A stretch of DNA of 64,000 bases from Craspedostauros australis (lineage: Eukaryota > Bacillariophyta > Bacillariophyceae > Mastogloiales > Achnanthaceae): assembly GCA_026770025.1 (NCBI GenBank), contig JAMXDE010000007.1, forward strand, positions 2,976,001 to 3,040,000, in the 5' to 3' direction. The stretch's first letter is position 1, and every line of letters begins with the position of its first letter. Made by a program: the position numbers and the translations under genes. Shown here one piece after another: positions 32,901-41,314 of this stretch. A model generated the notes under the pieces. The model saw only the letters and a program-made list of their open reading frames with translations. It was not told where the DNA came from and made no database searches.

Positions 32901-33092
32901 ACATCCCAACGATCGCGGCACATCGACGTGCGCCATCACTACGTGAGGAACATGGTAATCAACAAAACCATCGAAATCATTTTCGTCAAATCCGAGCAGA
33001 ACACAAGCGACGGATTCACCAAGAACATCAAGGCCGACTTGCAACGTGAACATGAGAAGTCGTACCTTGACACATCGAGAACATTCGAATGA
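26925..33092 (+). CDS. Ty1/copia Gag-Pol polyprotein, element C (2055 aa), RT motif YVDG
   Basis: Same domain order as the A polyprotein: Gag, two CCHC knuckles, acidic insert, protease WLADSGAS, HRMLGH, DDE integrase, RT and RNase H. The second aspartate of the RT YVDD box is glycine (codon GGT at 32103-32105, residue 1727), which removes a metal-binding residue required for polymerase chemistry, so this copy should be unable to reverse transcribe on its own. RNase H keeps SSSEAEYVA. Other changes cluster in the insert (residues ~590-790, for example SVDYLLRHSTIPN) and in the integrase-RT linker. The intact 2055-codon frame could still give Gag, integrase or dominant-negative products. Confidence 0.93.
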   Translation: MSKEEELKDIPLFNLAIKQEEGASETRPRKEKEAAAATVLSGAYASAIDETKEERSARLHREEERILKAVKQEETGVTESIRTAKQGEKSETPPGGEFVRKSILAKQQAKIEESATQKQTETKGASAPTTKQRTNMATSANMNKRRIKAPMFSGEQEDYSAWESQAKAYARAQKTRDVMLGKTKVPTVSEIAAATAEAKEAMEEIYELGCDCFSDLILMMDAEKGKGKQAIQYINQCISDDYPEGDAHGAWNVLAEKFRPSDAVTKIKLKRQFNNEKMKRDTDPDIYITQLESLRSRLHDVKYEISDEEMVMQILSTVSNEYRTHIVNFQHQLTFNPELVTINSIRGVLRTAYATHRGGKAYVDDFQDSNTKSNDTGFTSTGNFKGTCHNCGVYGHRSADCPERKKPNNKKNNNNNNKMNGKRNKGTGFKGKCNYCGIFGHREAECRKKKFNESKKNNEQANAATEGHDKSGHEMVLSAKDMPLCMLVSNDYIEDSFFDNFEYVGSDDEVQDDEIVPEWLSEEPIIHEVDPRREVSYECCFNAHDLIGSYGDEAEMDDEANDSDIEEAMSDDDDDDDEDGVNEDDEADRGAAPPPPAAGNNRSGIFDEDDSDESEDGNHPDDSFNPNERVVYPGNIDFPPIEDPNSVDYLLRHSTIPNATATALIIQKQLIFDAVMEAGMRMFPGTTRGALMPIWVNMMGSILSEHFESIEEILANAIIINRILEANNSETIPETDLHYILGGCMRVLLQERSRVHPYDPATGSHRNSTIPSDYAQLPNDMDDRDHHPPYNEDGVHEDDDDGSFNDEIAAAAVEQLHELSTKYKDKVNKDTWLADSGASCHIVNSDAALFNVRHIKSFVQVGDSTKLDSPKIGSIRLKVKQRDNTGHIIRLDDVKYTPKMAVNLFSTNKALYNGYQLGNNGILMDIINGSGTKIVFDRVFPTSNGFITGVQMHPIMPSNDDKACTAIVKNPSKEISAVNLHRMLGHAPLETMKRTAAQYGWKIIGEMPVCRDCAVANARVKNIPKATIPRATRRGERLFIDISYTKHISFGEKRYWTLIVDDCMDHCWSFFLKNKSDQPGYIKRFVQTIKSQTGDQQIIFRGDNSGENKSTQDILIDAGLNVKFKFMASNTPQQNGRVERKFAYLYTKIRSMLNGAQLDEEYRHGLWAAAASTATAIANITVAKNQKESPHQQFFGNDPPYADALRTFGEVGVVKTTYGGITTKLKNRGEEMVFIGYAHHHASGVYNMYRPSTKSLVCSRDIKWLNQSYRQFCGWAPAPNISIEAGTTDADGFTTIGRKGAMPKTATRQASEAKRVSFADSNSYYILSDSDDEDDEDDGAVTQLIHNDEEDRSESNHKDDEITPSGDEADDDTGVTPPNTPARSTHDTPSRPPPSKPSKRDIARKERIRRHEAQGRKGEANPKPTAGKNIPRVLRELADFNERGRKEEGYESKSSSNEASDELSDEMIDDSNNETTDDEEIMDEGEIEIIHHSTTGLYGMNAIITKAPAIDIGLSMQDENKEPEKHIEPTTFDGAFNHPNPIHRKGYRAAIKKEFNSMDTRKVYNKIKRDAIPRGHRCCKCKWVFKLKRDGTHRARLVACGYSQIAGVDFQEHYSPVIHDVTYRVMMVIMLIKKMDCALIDVVTAFLHGDLDEEIYMNCPNRMDHQPDEALTLHKPIYGLVQSARQWFKMLVSTLKNINFEQSAADPCLFYRKTNEGSMIVAIYVDGCFCCGDSKALETFLKDIQGSKFKVTIERGLGDYLSCNIELNHDKTRATLRQPHLIRHLIEEFGTKVEKMQRYGTLGTLGQIIVRPSEDNRLQKVGPEEHAEYRRGVGMLLFLIKHSRPDIANPVRELSKVLIGPTKAAMKEMYRIIKHVIDTKNYGLKIHPARPDDDGWDMELFCDSEYAGDKNTRISVGGFILYLCKVPILWRSKAQKAVTLSSSEAEYVALSKAAKEIFFVVQLLESVGIPVKTPIKVRVDNIGAIFIAKNPSTSQRSRHIDVRHHYVRNMVINKTIEIIFVKSEQNTSDGFTKNIKADLQREHEKSYLDTSRTFE

Positions 33093-33112
33093 CCGAATGC
33101 ACACAGGAAGGG

Positions 33113-33907
33113 TATCGAGATGTACATGTGAGTATATGTCAAAATGTACGTGTATATGTGCATCGTTCACCCGTTATTCTCTCATACGCACTTGGACGGT
33201 ATAACTACATTCGTGTCGATAGTATACTGTGATTCGTCAGAATTACAGCGGAAATAGAACACACAAAAAGGGGCAAGATTTCTGGAGGAAATTTGCAAAT
33301 AACGATTTCTGAGAATTAGAAGATCGTCCGTCCATCCATCAATGGTACCAAGAGAATCTCAAGGTACTTCCCAACTAAACCTCAGATGACAATATCATCT
33401 GACAGACTACTGCATCACCAATGGAACGTGACATCTGGAGAGCAGAAGGACACCTACTGACGTCGACAGGATGTCAACATGTCACCACGTCGACATCTGT
33501 CTCCAAGTCAGAGCAGGAGGCGAAGATCCGATGACCGAAGAGGATCAGCATCATGGATACAGGAGATGAACTTCAAATGACGAGTACTCATGGAGTAGGA
33601 GCCAGTACTGAATGAACGGACTGTCGAATGCGGAGTACGTATCGAACACGGAGCATCGTGTGGCATGAGCACACGATGTTGAGAGAGAGAGAGAGAATAC
33701 AGAGAGGAGCGAGAGAGCATCTCGCGTACCGACTCATAGTCGGAGACTGAATCTACGAAACAGATCGAACCACCGAGAGCATTGGGCAAGAGAGCTGTTG
33801 TACACCGAGAGGATCGGAGTAGCCAACTAATGAAATAGCAAACGAACGACTATCAACCAACACCATCTTCCACGATCGTAGGTTACCGTGAGCGGAACTT
33901 GCCAACA
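33113..33907 (+). repeat. 3' LTR of element C
   Basis: 795 bp, starts TATCGAG (non-canonical second base) and ends TTGCCAACA. It shares many variants with the 3' LTR of A (AAATAGAACACACAAAAAGG, CATCCATC, GACAATATC) rather than with its own 5' LTR. Confidence 0.9.
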
Positions 33908-34201
33908 GCCAACACCACTCTCCATCATCGCCGTGCTCTTTGAGTGGGGCATGGACTGGGGCACCACTCGTGCATGAGCGGTTATTCCTCCCCCATACAC
34001 TATATTGAGACAACCCAAACAAAGATGAGCGTTGGAAGAGCAGTTGAAGCACATGGAGCAGTTGTGCACGGTGGCTGCTTTGTTTCGCGACGTTGAGTGT
34101 GTCGCGAAATTGTGTCGTCTGCCCGTGAGTACGTTTCATTCACAAATGTTTGGCCCAAAATCAAGTTCGAGATGTGCAGGTTTTTCACGTGACCGGAGGT
34201 G

Positions 34202-34239
<38 letters not shown>

Positions 34240-34448
34240 GAAACCTGTCTGTTCTGAAAATTATGTCCGTGCAGGGCGGTCATTTGCTCACCGTGGATCC
34301 TACGCGTGGTTTGTGCGGTACCGTCTGTCCATCGACACTCATCGTTCGGATTCGGCCAGATTCGGGAATTGGCACTAAATCTGCACACGAGAGGGTCTCG
34401 GATCCGTGAACCAACCAGAAATGTACCGACTCAGTCTCATTGACAAAA
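33908..34448. other. Unassigned spacer with a 35-nt G homopolymer
   Basis: Sequence between element C and the TRIM. No gene recognised. An uninterrupted run of 35 G lies at 34204-34238; it could fold as a G-quadruplex or be an assembly or consensus artefact. Confidence 0.6.
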
Positions 34449-34654
34449 TATCAGCACAAAATCGAATAGTGCTAAGTACGTTACTCCCGTAGCCCCCATT
34501 ATCTATAAATTTCACTTGTGTTCGGATCAGCAATCGCATCGCCTGTAGCTCAACGGTAGAGCACCAGTAATTCTCACTGAGGTTCCGGGTTCGAATCCCG
34601 GCATGGTACTTTGCTTTTGCTCTCCCCTCGTGATTTTTCGATAGTGCTCTAATA
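34449..34654 (+). repeat. 5' LTR of the TRIM
   Basis: 206 bp. TATAAAT at 34504-34510 lies about 37 bp before the tRNA-like region (34541-34609). Runs of T at 34615-34618 and 34634-34638 could stop pol III inside the LTR. It ends in CTCTAATA, not CA. Confidence 0.88.
34541..34609 (+). ncRNA. tRNA-like sequence with pol III A and B boxes (LTR copy 1)
   Basis: A box TAGCTCAACGG at 34546-34556 and B box GGTTCGAATCC at 34588-34598 match the internal pol III promoter consensus. The D arm (GCTC/GAGC), a 4-bp anticodon stem (CAGT/ACTG) with loop AATTCTC, and a perfect 5-bp T arm (CCGGG/CCCGG) can be drawn. The acceptor stem pairs poorly and position 33 is A, not U, so this is a tRNA-derived element rather than a working tRNA gene. 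TTTT follows at 34615. Confidence 0.75.
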
Positions 34655-34667
34655 GATTAACAGTCGC
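34655..34667 (+). promoter_or_regulatory. Primer-binding site complementary to the tRNA-Asn anticodon arm (TRIM)
   Basis: GATTAACAGTCGC directly follows the 5' LTR. Its reverse complement GCGACTGTTAATC equals positions 28-40 of a tRNA-Asn(GUU) anticodon arm (loop CTGTTAA). This fits a half-tRNA primer, as known for Drosophila copia with initiator tRNA-Met. Confidence 0.7.
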
Positions 34668-34892
34668 AGCTAGTTCTACATCGCTGAGTTAGGACAACCT
34701 TGCACAACACGCCTTCGTGGGCGCGTTGCGATCACCGGATTTCGACCCAGTCTCACACTTGTCTGCTACGGCAGCACTCCCACTTCGTCTGGCAGTATTA
34801 GCCACCCAGCAATGAGGGTGCCCCGAGATGGGGAGACGCGGGAGATGACAACTTTCCGTCATAGTGCTCTTGAGCAGGTGGTCCACGGTCGT

Positions 34893-34904
34893 AGCGTAGG
34901 GGAG
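34893..34904 (+). promoter_or_regulatory. Polypurine tract of the TRIM
   Basis: AGCGTAGGGGAG immediately before the 3' LTR, sharing GGGGAG with element F at 62020-62025. Confidence 0.65.
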
Positions 34905-35110
34905 TATCAGCACAAAATCGAATAGTGCTAAGTACGTTACTCCCGTAGCCCCCATTATCTATAAATTTCACTTGTGTTCGGATCAGCAATCGCATCGCCT
35001 GTAGCTCAACGGTAGAGCACCAGTAATTCTCACTGAGGTTCCGGGTTCGAATCCCGGCATGGTACTTTGCTTTTGCTCTCCCCTCGTGATTTTTCGATAG
35101 TGCTCTAATA
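34905..35110 (+). repeat. 3' LTR of the TRIM
   Basis: 206 bp, identical to the 5' LTR as far as I can read, which indicates a very recent insertion. Confidence 0.88.
34997..35065 (+). ncRNA. tRNA-like sequence with pol III A and B boxes (LTR copy 2)
   Basis: Exact copy of 34541-34609, 456 bp downstream. Transcription from this copy would run into flanking DNA. Confidence 0.75.
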
Positions 35111-35828
35111 CAAAAACACACAAGAAGAAGAACAACGCAAAAAACGCACTCACAAAGGCCCTATTAGAGATAGCTTGGCCATTTTCATCACCTCATAACT
35201 TTATAACCAAAGGCTGGACTCACTGTTTAGCACCTGGTCCTTATTACCAATTTGTTAAAGTATATATGGTTAGATTTTAGTCTCCATAGGAGCCCACTTT
35301 TTCAGAATCCTGCCGTGGTCGTACGGTCATTGGCTAACGTGGGTCTTTTGGTAGTCCTCAAATTAAAAATCGGCACGAACGTACTACTACTGCGCTCAGC
35401 AATAATTTACAACACAGTAACGCTGTTTGTTGCCGAATGAGAGTTTTTTGTTGTCACGACCAGTTCTTTTGGGTCTCCGGTAATTCAACTTTTTCATTAG
35501 TTTCGAGATTTGAACATCCCCGACTCAGCCATTGTCATGTCCACGCTCGCCCTCACGAAACACAAGTCGGCTGCCATCATCACTTTGCCCAATACAATTG
35601 ATTGACTCCTTGCCTTGACCAACCCTACTATTATGAAATTCATGCTTCTAAATTGTGTAGCTTCAGCTTCATAGTGCATCTGCCTTCGTTTTTGCAGATC
35701 TCAGGTACCTGCATTGGAGTGCGTCTGGATTCAGTTTCCTTCTTTGCTTGTTTGCGTTTGGGTTTCGAGTTCATCATTTCTCGTTTGGCTTTCTGCGTTG
35801 CTTCGTATCGGGTATCGTAGAGCTTGGC
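35111..35828. other. Spacer without recognised gene
   Basis: About 0.7 kb of AT-rich sequence between the TRIM and the mariner-like pseudogene. Only short frames, no recognised motif. Confidence 0.5.
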
Positions 35829-35831
35829 AAG

Positions 35832-37115
35832 TCATTTCTTCTTCTCTTGTTTGCCTTCAAGGTTGTCCACCAAGAATTTGAGTTCGGTTAGATCCATGGT
35901 TCCCACCACATCAGAGTGAAAGTGTTGCACATTCGGTTTTGGATATTTGAGCGAGCATTCAGTCTTTCCTTTTGGTGATGTCAATGCTGTTCCCGTCTCT
36001 TCTTCATCATCTTCGTTGAGGACCATGATGGCAGACACAACCTCTACCCCAATTGGCTTGCCCTGTTTGTTGGCTATTGGCATGCAACATTTCTGAACAT
36101 TCATATCTTTGTCCCATGCCCATGAACAAATTGATCACCTCCCTTGTATTTCACAAGTGCGCAAGTCACTTGGGAATGGCGCACGTACGCCTGGGCAACT
36201 TTGGTGAGAGGGAATTGTTCCCAGCAGAGTAATGCTGCATCCCAGATCTCGTCTGGAGCCAGAACTTGACTCGCTTTCGATACATCTTGCTGATCCAAGA
36301 AGTGCCAAGACATGGCTGGAAAGACGCAGTCGTCCTTCACATTCGTGATGGGTGAGTTGGGTGGCTGTCTCCGAAAATTCCTCAGTGCCCAAATTCAGTT
36401 CCAAACAACTCTTGCAATTCTCCATCTTGATGTGGACCTGCTCCGTCCATTTGATAGCGTACTACAACTTTTCTCGCGGTTGAGTCTGCGATTTGCAGAG
36501 CAATCCTATTCAATGACAGGATCTCCTTCTCCTCAAAGTACGTCTTCAGGCTGTACTTTGCCTTTCCCCACCATCTCCTTGCTTCCAGCGATCTCAAGAC
36601 TGTGGAAGTACATCTTGCCTTTCACACAGAGGATGTTCTCAGGGGTTGGTGGGTGGTGATATGTACCACCATATTGATAGACATGGCAGTAAGATCCCTT
36701 TTGCGCTGGCATGAAACAACCAACACGCTCAAAGCTGATCAGATATGCATCACCTCCTTCCACAATACAATTATTCTTGGGCACAAATGCTGTGGATGCA
36801 AACACCACCGGCTTGTCCAAGTGGCATTTGTGGTGCACCCCATGTTGCACAGGTTCAATGACCAAGGCAGGAATTAGTTTGAGGTTCTGCCAAACCATGA
36901 TAGACCAAAACCACTTCTCGTCCATGTAGACCAGAACAACCTGGACCTTGTGGAATTTCATTGCGGACTCCCAGAACACCCAGAGCTCTATGGCCCAGTT
37001 GTAGTTGGCTGTGGAGGAAATGATTGCCTGAACGACATGCAGATCCAAATGTGCAAGGCATCAGCGATGCGAAGAGCATGGTAATTTTGGAACTACCCAC
37101 AACATGATCAATCAT
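35832..37115 (-). pseudogene. Tc1/mariner-like transposase pseudogene
   Basis: On the minus strand, in several frames, are the landmarks of an IS630/Tc1/mariner DDE transposase in the right order: VYMDEKWFW (first catalytic Asp, about 36920), YQMDGAGPHQDG (second Asp, about 36440) and NVKDDCVFPAMSW (third acidic region, about 36340). The pieces lie at about 36533-37048, 36382-36597 and 36101-36340, with a C-terminal piece at 35832-36104, so at least two or three frame breaks separate them. The helix-turn-helix N-terminus is not recognisable. I did not find terminal inverted repeats or a TA duplication. The family is inferred from the motifs; the copy is inactive. Confidence 0.65.
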
Positions 37116-37334
37116 GGGACAAAAAAATAACTCAGTGATTACATTAGCAATGTGCCATAAGGCTTTACCCTCGCCGCCATAGGCCCCGTAGGACCATGCT
37201 TTGAGCGAGCTTTCATGTGTACCTTCTCAAGCTAATCCCAGCCACGACGCCATTGCCTGTCTCTCAGCGTGCATCGTCCGTGATCGTTGTCTCGCTCTAA
37301 CCGCCGCATGAACGGCGACCATAGAATTCACCCA

Positions 37335-37766
37335 CTATTGCATTTGCCCCTTGGTTCCGTACTCGATACTACGGCCTTCCCGGAGCAAGCACAACTCCGA
37401 TTCATTCATATCCTGACTCGCACCCTGTGTCAGTTGACGGACCTGTCTGAGCAAGTCCTGCACTGTGGGATGCCCTTCCTCATCATGAACTTTGGCATTG
37501 CTGGCCAGCCACGCCTCCCAGGGTATTTTCCAGATCCAACGCACTATCTCCCTAGCCCAAGCATTTGTGTTGGGGTATCGACACCCGTGCGTCACCATCC
37601 ACTGAGCTTGCTGGTGGATCCAATCCTCATGAATAAATTCCAACAGGAGAGGGTACCACCCAATGGCACTTTGCAAGTTGTTGGAACACACATTCCTCCT
37701 CCAACTCACCAATCCAACTCTCATGCCCTGCACCAGCTGTGGGGAGGTTCCAATCTGATCAATCAT
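37335..37766 (-). pseudogene. Fragment resembling the C-terminus of a LINE reverse transcriptase
   Basis: A 143-codon minus-strand frame with GWYPLLLEFIHEDWIHQQAQW and IVRWIWKIPWEAWLASNAKVH. The spacing of Trp, Gln and the final W-x2-W-x2-N-x3-H follows the conserved tail I recall from stramenopile LINE-type reverse transcriptases (pattern ...LW..AW..W..RN..LH). No RT palm motif is present, so this would be a 5'-truncated copy, as is usual for LINEs. A plus-strand frame over the same bases (37287-37808) has no such features. Identification is tentative. Confidence 0.4.
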
Positions 37767-37809
37767 GGGATAGTCAATGACTTATTCAGAGAGAAACTTT
37801 GTACGTGAG

Positions 37810-39477
37810 CTTCAGGAGGACAGGGGACGAGCATAAGATACTTGTTGGGACCAACACTGGCCGGGATGCACACCAACATGAGGGACGAAACTGGTGCAGC
37901 AGGAAGGTAACTCAACAAGTGAATACATTTGGTAACAAATGGACTGATACACATGAAAGAAAGGGTTGTCCAAAATAGAATCTGAATAAAAGGTCAATAT
38001 GAGCTGGAGTCTGTTTGTAGAGTGTGCTAATTAGTTGTTGAAATTGGAGACTTTTAGATGTAATATTACATGTAAAGGTGTTGATGGCTTTGTTTTGAAG
38101 TTCTGAGTGTTGGCAGGCCTCAGAATGTGGTGGACGCGCTCAAGAAGCGAGATTAACTCATGGCACCGGCATCGGGTGTGGATGGACATCTGGTTTGTGG
38201 TGGAGGTTTGGAGGCATTCGTTGGAATTCTGTTGGAATCCCCCATACCCCAGCAGCAACAAAAGACCGTCACCAAGAAACCCCACACAACAACACGACAA
38301 TGAGGAAACAAAACAAGACTCAGCAAGGACCCTCAAATGCCATGAACGGCATCGCAACAACCATCAACCCAATTCCAAACCCAAGCACATCGATGGAACC
38401 GCCATGGGAATATTGGTGGATGGACAAGAGGGCGCTGTCAGAGTGGTCCAATTGAGAGATCGATAGCGCAAAGAGCGAAAGGCGCAAAAAGGTGGCAAAT
38501 TTGCACGTTGGGTACAGGTTGCGCGTGGACGATGCAAGCCATTCCGACAACCATGGCTGGCAAGACGCATCGAAAAGATCAAGATGAAGGTACCCACGAA
38601 GTTTGAGGCTCATGGATGGCCTGGAAGGTGTCGATGGAGGGGAACAAGTGGAGGGCAAGAGTTTTTTGGGGGGTGCTCATGCACCCATCGCGTGGCTTTG
38701 CTGGTGTGGTGGCGCATGTGAACATCCATCATATCGCCATCCCACCCATACAAGATATCTTCATCATCAAGTCAGGAATGGGGTGGAGAAGTGTGTCTCA
38801 ATCTGATTGAGTGGAAGAGGTTGAAATGAAGCAAATGTGGCAGTCGCATTTTTTCGACATGAAGAACAACTGGCTGTGGCGTCAGCATCAGGATGGATAA
38901 AAATGTGGAGATCCATCTTGAGGCAATTTGGGATGCATCAACGTGTCCCCAACGAATCAGGGATCGAGGTGTGCTGCATGGGGGGAACAGAGATGGTTGT
39001 GAACAGGAGATATGATGGGACAAAGCGGCTGCTTCTGGACTGTTCTGCATTGTCAAAAATGTTGGTTTTCAGCAATGGGCCAAAAAGGTGCATTGAAGCG
39101 GCATCGATCTGAGCATTCTTGTCAGGGATGGATACATATGGAGTGTATGGAGACAATGAGGTGTGCAGGCGGACGAAACGAGATGGTTATGGGCATCATC
39201 TTGGATGGCAAAGTGATGGCAGCATGGTGCCATCCAGAGTTTTGTGCCGCACACAATCGCACGCGATCAACAAAAATGATGTTAAATTTAAAGTTAATTT
39301 AAATTTAAATTCAATATTCCTCTACTTGGCAAGTGAGTTGTTCACATGGTACACTTATTTTTAAATATAAATGATATGGTGTTGTGATATAGCATCATAA
39401 GCACTTTTTGCAATTTTGCTCTAGACTGGGCTACGAAATGTGACAATTTCCGTGTTGGAGGGCAACAACCAGCGTTA
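37810..39477. other. Spacer without recognised gene
   Basis: About 1.7 kb with short frames only. The frame at 38107-38466 and its antisense partners show no domain. AT-rich stretch near 39280-39380. Confidence 0.5.
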
Positions 39478-41314
39478 CTAGTGTCTCGTGGCTAATTTCC
39501 GGTTTTTTGGTAATTATTGGTAACCATTGGCATATCGCCGACGGCACAAGCAACCATTCGATGAGTTGACGGCCGTTGACCGAAATCTTTGCATAATTAG
39601 AAAGAGGAGAGTGAGAGCTCTCTGTTGATGTGTTCATTGTAGGCAAACGGTCTCCGCTTCATGTTCATCTCGATGCCTCTTTTTACCCTTTATCGGCCTT
39701 TTTCACACGGACGACGTACGGACGTGATTTCGGAATTTTTTCGTTGGTAACCATTGGTAACCACGTAGAGTCTACGACGTTCTGGTACAATAATTTATTG
39801 CTTCTTGGTCCAATCTCGGCCGACGGCCTTCCAAAGACCCGCATCCAATTCTGTTTCGTCTATTGCTCAAGTGAATGGCATGGTTGTATTCGTCGCTTCA
39901 TTCTGCTTCGGGTGGTGTGCTGGTCAGCGGTGCAGGATGCCTTTGTGTGTTGCTTTGGGTGTTTAAAGTTAGTCACTAATGCTCGTGACAGCCATGATCA
40001 TCGATCCGTGAACGCACAAAAGTTGGCGCCAAAAATTATCGTGCGTTTTTACGTGTTGTTGAGTCGGACTGTGTTTCTCACCTGAGTCTCTCTACTTGAT
40101 ACAAGGTTGTGCATCGCCCTGACGTCGGATCATCGTGATTCTTCTTGCAATCGACGCAATATCCTCTCTTGCACCTGACCGTGTAGTGTTAGCCTTCGAA
40201 TCTCACTTCCTCCAAAGATATACCAACTGCAAGTTCATCTCGTCGCTGTATCGCGTGCTATCATTGCTGGGAAACATCGCTTTCTGATCACGCGCCACAA
40301 CTGTTTTCGTTGGCGCCGATTGCTACACTCTCGCGAAGACTAGCCACCTATCCTGCGCTCATGCGATGGGTGGGGTCGTTGACGCAGTCGCTGTCCGTGC
40401 TCTATCAAACCGCGTTCGAACCGTTCTGTGCAGGTAGCCTAATGTTCTATACGATCTCCAGCGCAACTATGGCCAATCGAACATTGGCCTCTACATTGCG
40501 CGCGTGGCACATGCTAAAATGCGCGCACATGGCGTGGACATTTTGCGCGGCGCAGTTGCAGATGCTCAGCGATGCGGAAGATCCAAAGAAGAGCGGTGAG
40601 ACAATGGCGAGGTTGAACTCCTCAGTGTGAAACAGTCGACTCTGCTCTATTCTGGACTGCTATTGTGTGCTGCTGCTAACCAAGGGATCATTGCTCTCCC
40701 AAACAGGAAGGGCGCAACGATACACATGCATCCAAGTTGTTGTTGCCAAGACGGTTCCTACGGTATTCCGAAGTAGAACTAAAACGCTATTGCAGAACTT
40801 ATCAACCATAATCAACTACAACGCAATGCGATGAACGAAGTCGCAATGGATGATATCAGGATATAAGGAACTGATCATAGCATGTGAAGAACACATCGGT
40901 TGGCACCACAATGTTTTGTGATCATTTCCACCGCGTGTTAACACGCGCTGGGGCACACAGAAATTCGCCACGATACATCGCGGTGATTGGCATTCGTGAA
41001 TGGGATCAACGAGTGCCTGCTCCAAAGAAACAAACAGATCTCAACCACTACCCAACCAACCGCCATCAAAGTTGGAGAGGATGATTACAAGCCACACATG
41101 ATAGTGCTCACCAAAGGAGAGCTCAAACAAACGGAGCGGCATGGACTTGCCGAGGAGGTTTGTGTCAAAAATGGTAGTTTTGGGGCCACTTCGTGTGGGA
41201 CTGACGTACAAAATGTACCAGCGTCTACGGCGAAATTGACTCATACGACTAGTTCCCAATTGTTACCAATGGTTACCAAAAAAATTGGCCTCCACCCAAG
41301 CCACGAGACACTAG
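39478..41314. mobile_element. Candidate DNA transposon or MITE-like element bounded by inverted repeats
   Basis: CTAGTGTCTCGTGGCT at 39478-39493 recurs inverted at 41299-41314. Inside both ends lies GGTAAYYATTGGTAAC (39508-39526 and, inverted, 41260-41277), and GGTAACCATTGGTAACC recurs near 39745. The arms therefore match imperfectly for about 55 bp. The interior (1.8 kb) has no recognised transposase; the longest frame, 40310-40630, is not identifiable. Flanking 8-9 bp do not match, so boundaries may be off or the target duplication lost. Confidence 0.45.

Larger units (their letters stand above)
26050..33907 (+). mobile_element. Ty1/copia retrotransposon, element C, with RT active-site lesion
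   Basis: 7.86 kb, same family as A and D. The LTRs are strongly divergent for one element, and the 3' LTR starts TATCGAG. Flanks CACAAG and GCCAAC do not form a target duplication, so the copy was probably reshaped by recombination or flanking loss. The polyprotein frame is open but the RT motif is YVDG. Confidence 0.9.
34449..35110 (+). mobile_element. TRIM-like miniature LTR retrotransposon with a tRNA-like sequence in each LTR
   Basis: 662 bp: two LTRs of 206 bp, identical by eye (TATCAGCAC...GCTCTAATA), around a 250-bp non-coding core, flanked by CAAAA at 34444-34448 and 35111-35115. A primer-binding site GATTAACAGTCGC follows the left LTR and the tract GTAGGGGAG precedes the right LTR, giving plus orientation. 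Both signals match element F (PBS GATTAACAGTCGC, tract GGGGAG, LTR start TATTAGCACAA), so F-like elements probably supply proteins in trans. Each LTR contains a TATA-like box and a tRNA-like region with consensus A and B boxes. No hammerhead core (CTGANGA...GAAA) was seen, arguing against a retrozyme. Confidence 0.88.

Noticed and set aside
34541-34609. Functional nuclear tRNA gene
   Set aside because: The acceptor stem pairs poorly, position 33 of the anticodon loop is not U, and the sequence is repeated as part of LTRs. Called tRNA-like only.
34449-35110. Retrozyme (hammerhead ribozyme in LTR)
   Set aside because: Size and layout fit, but no hammerhead core (CTGANGA with a GAAA partner) was found on the plus strand.
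37287-37808. Plus-strand 173-codon gene
   Set aside because: The minus strand of the same region has LINE-like motifs, and the plus frame has no domain.
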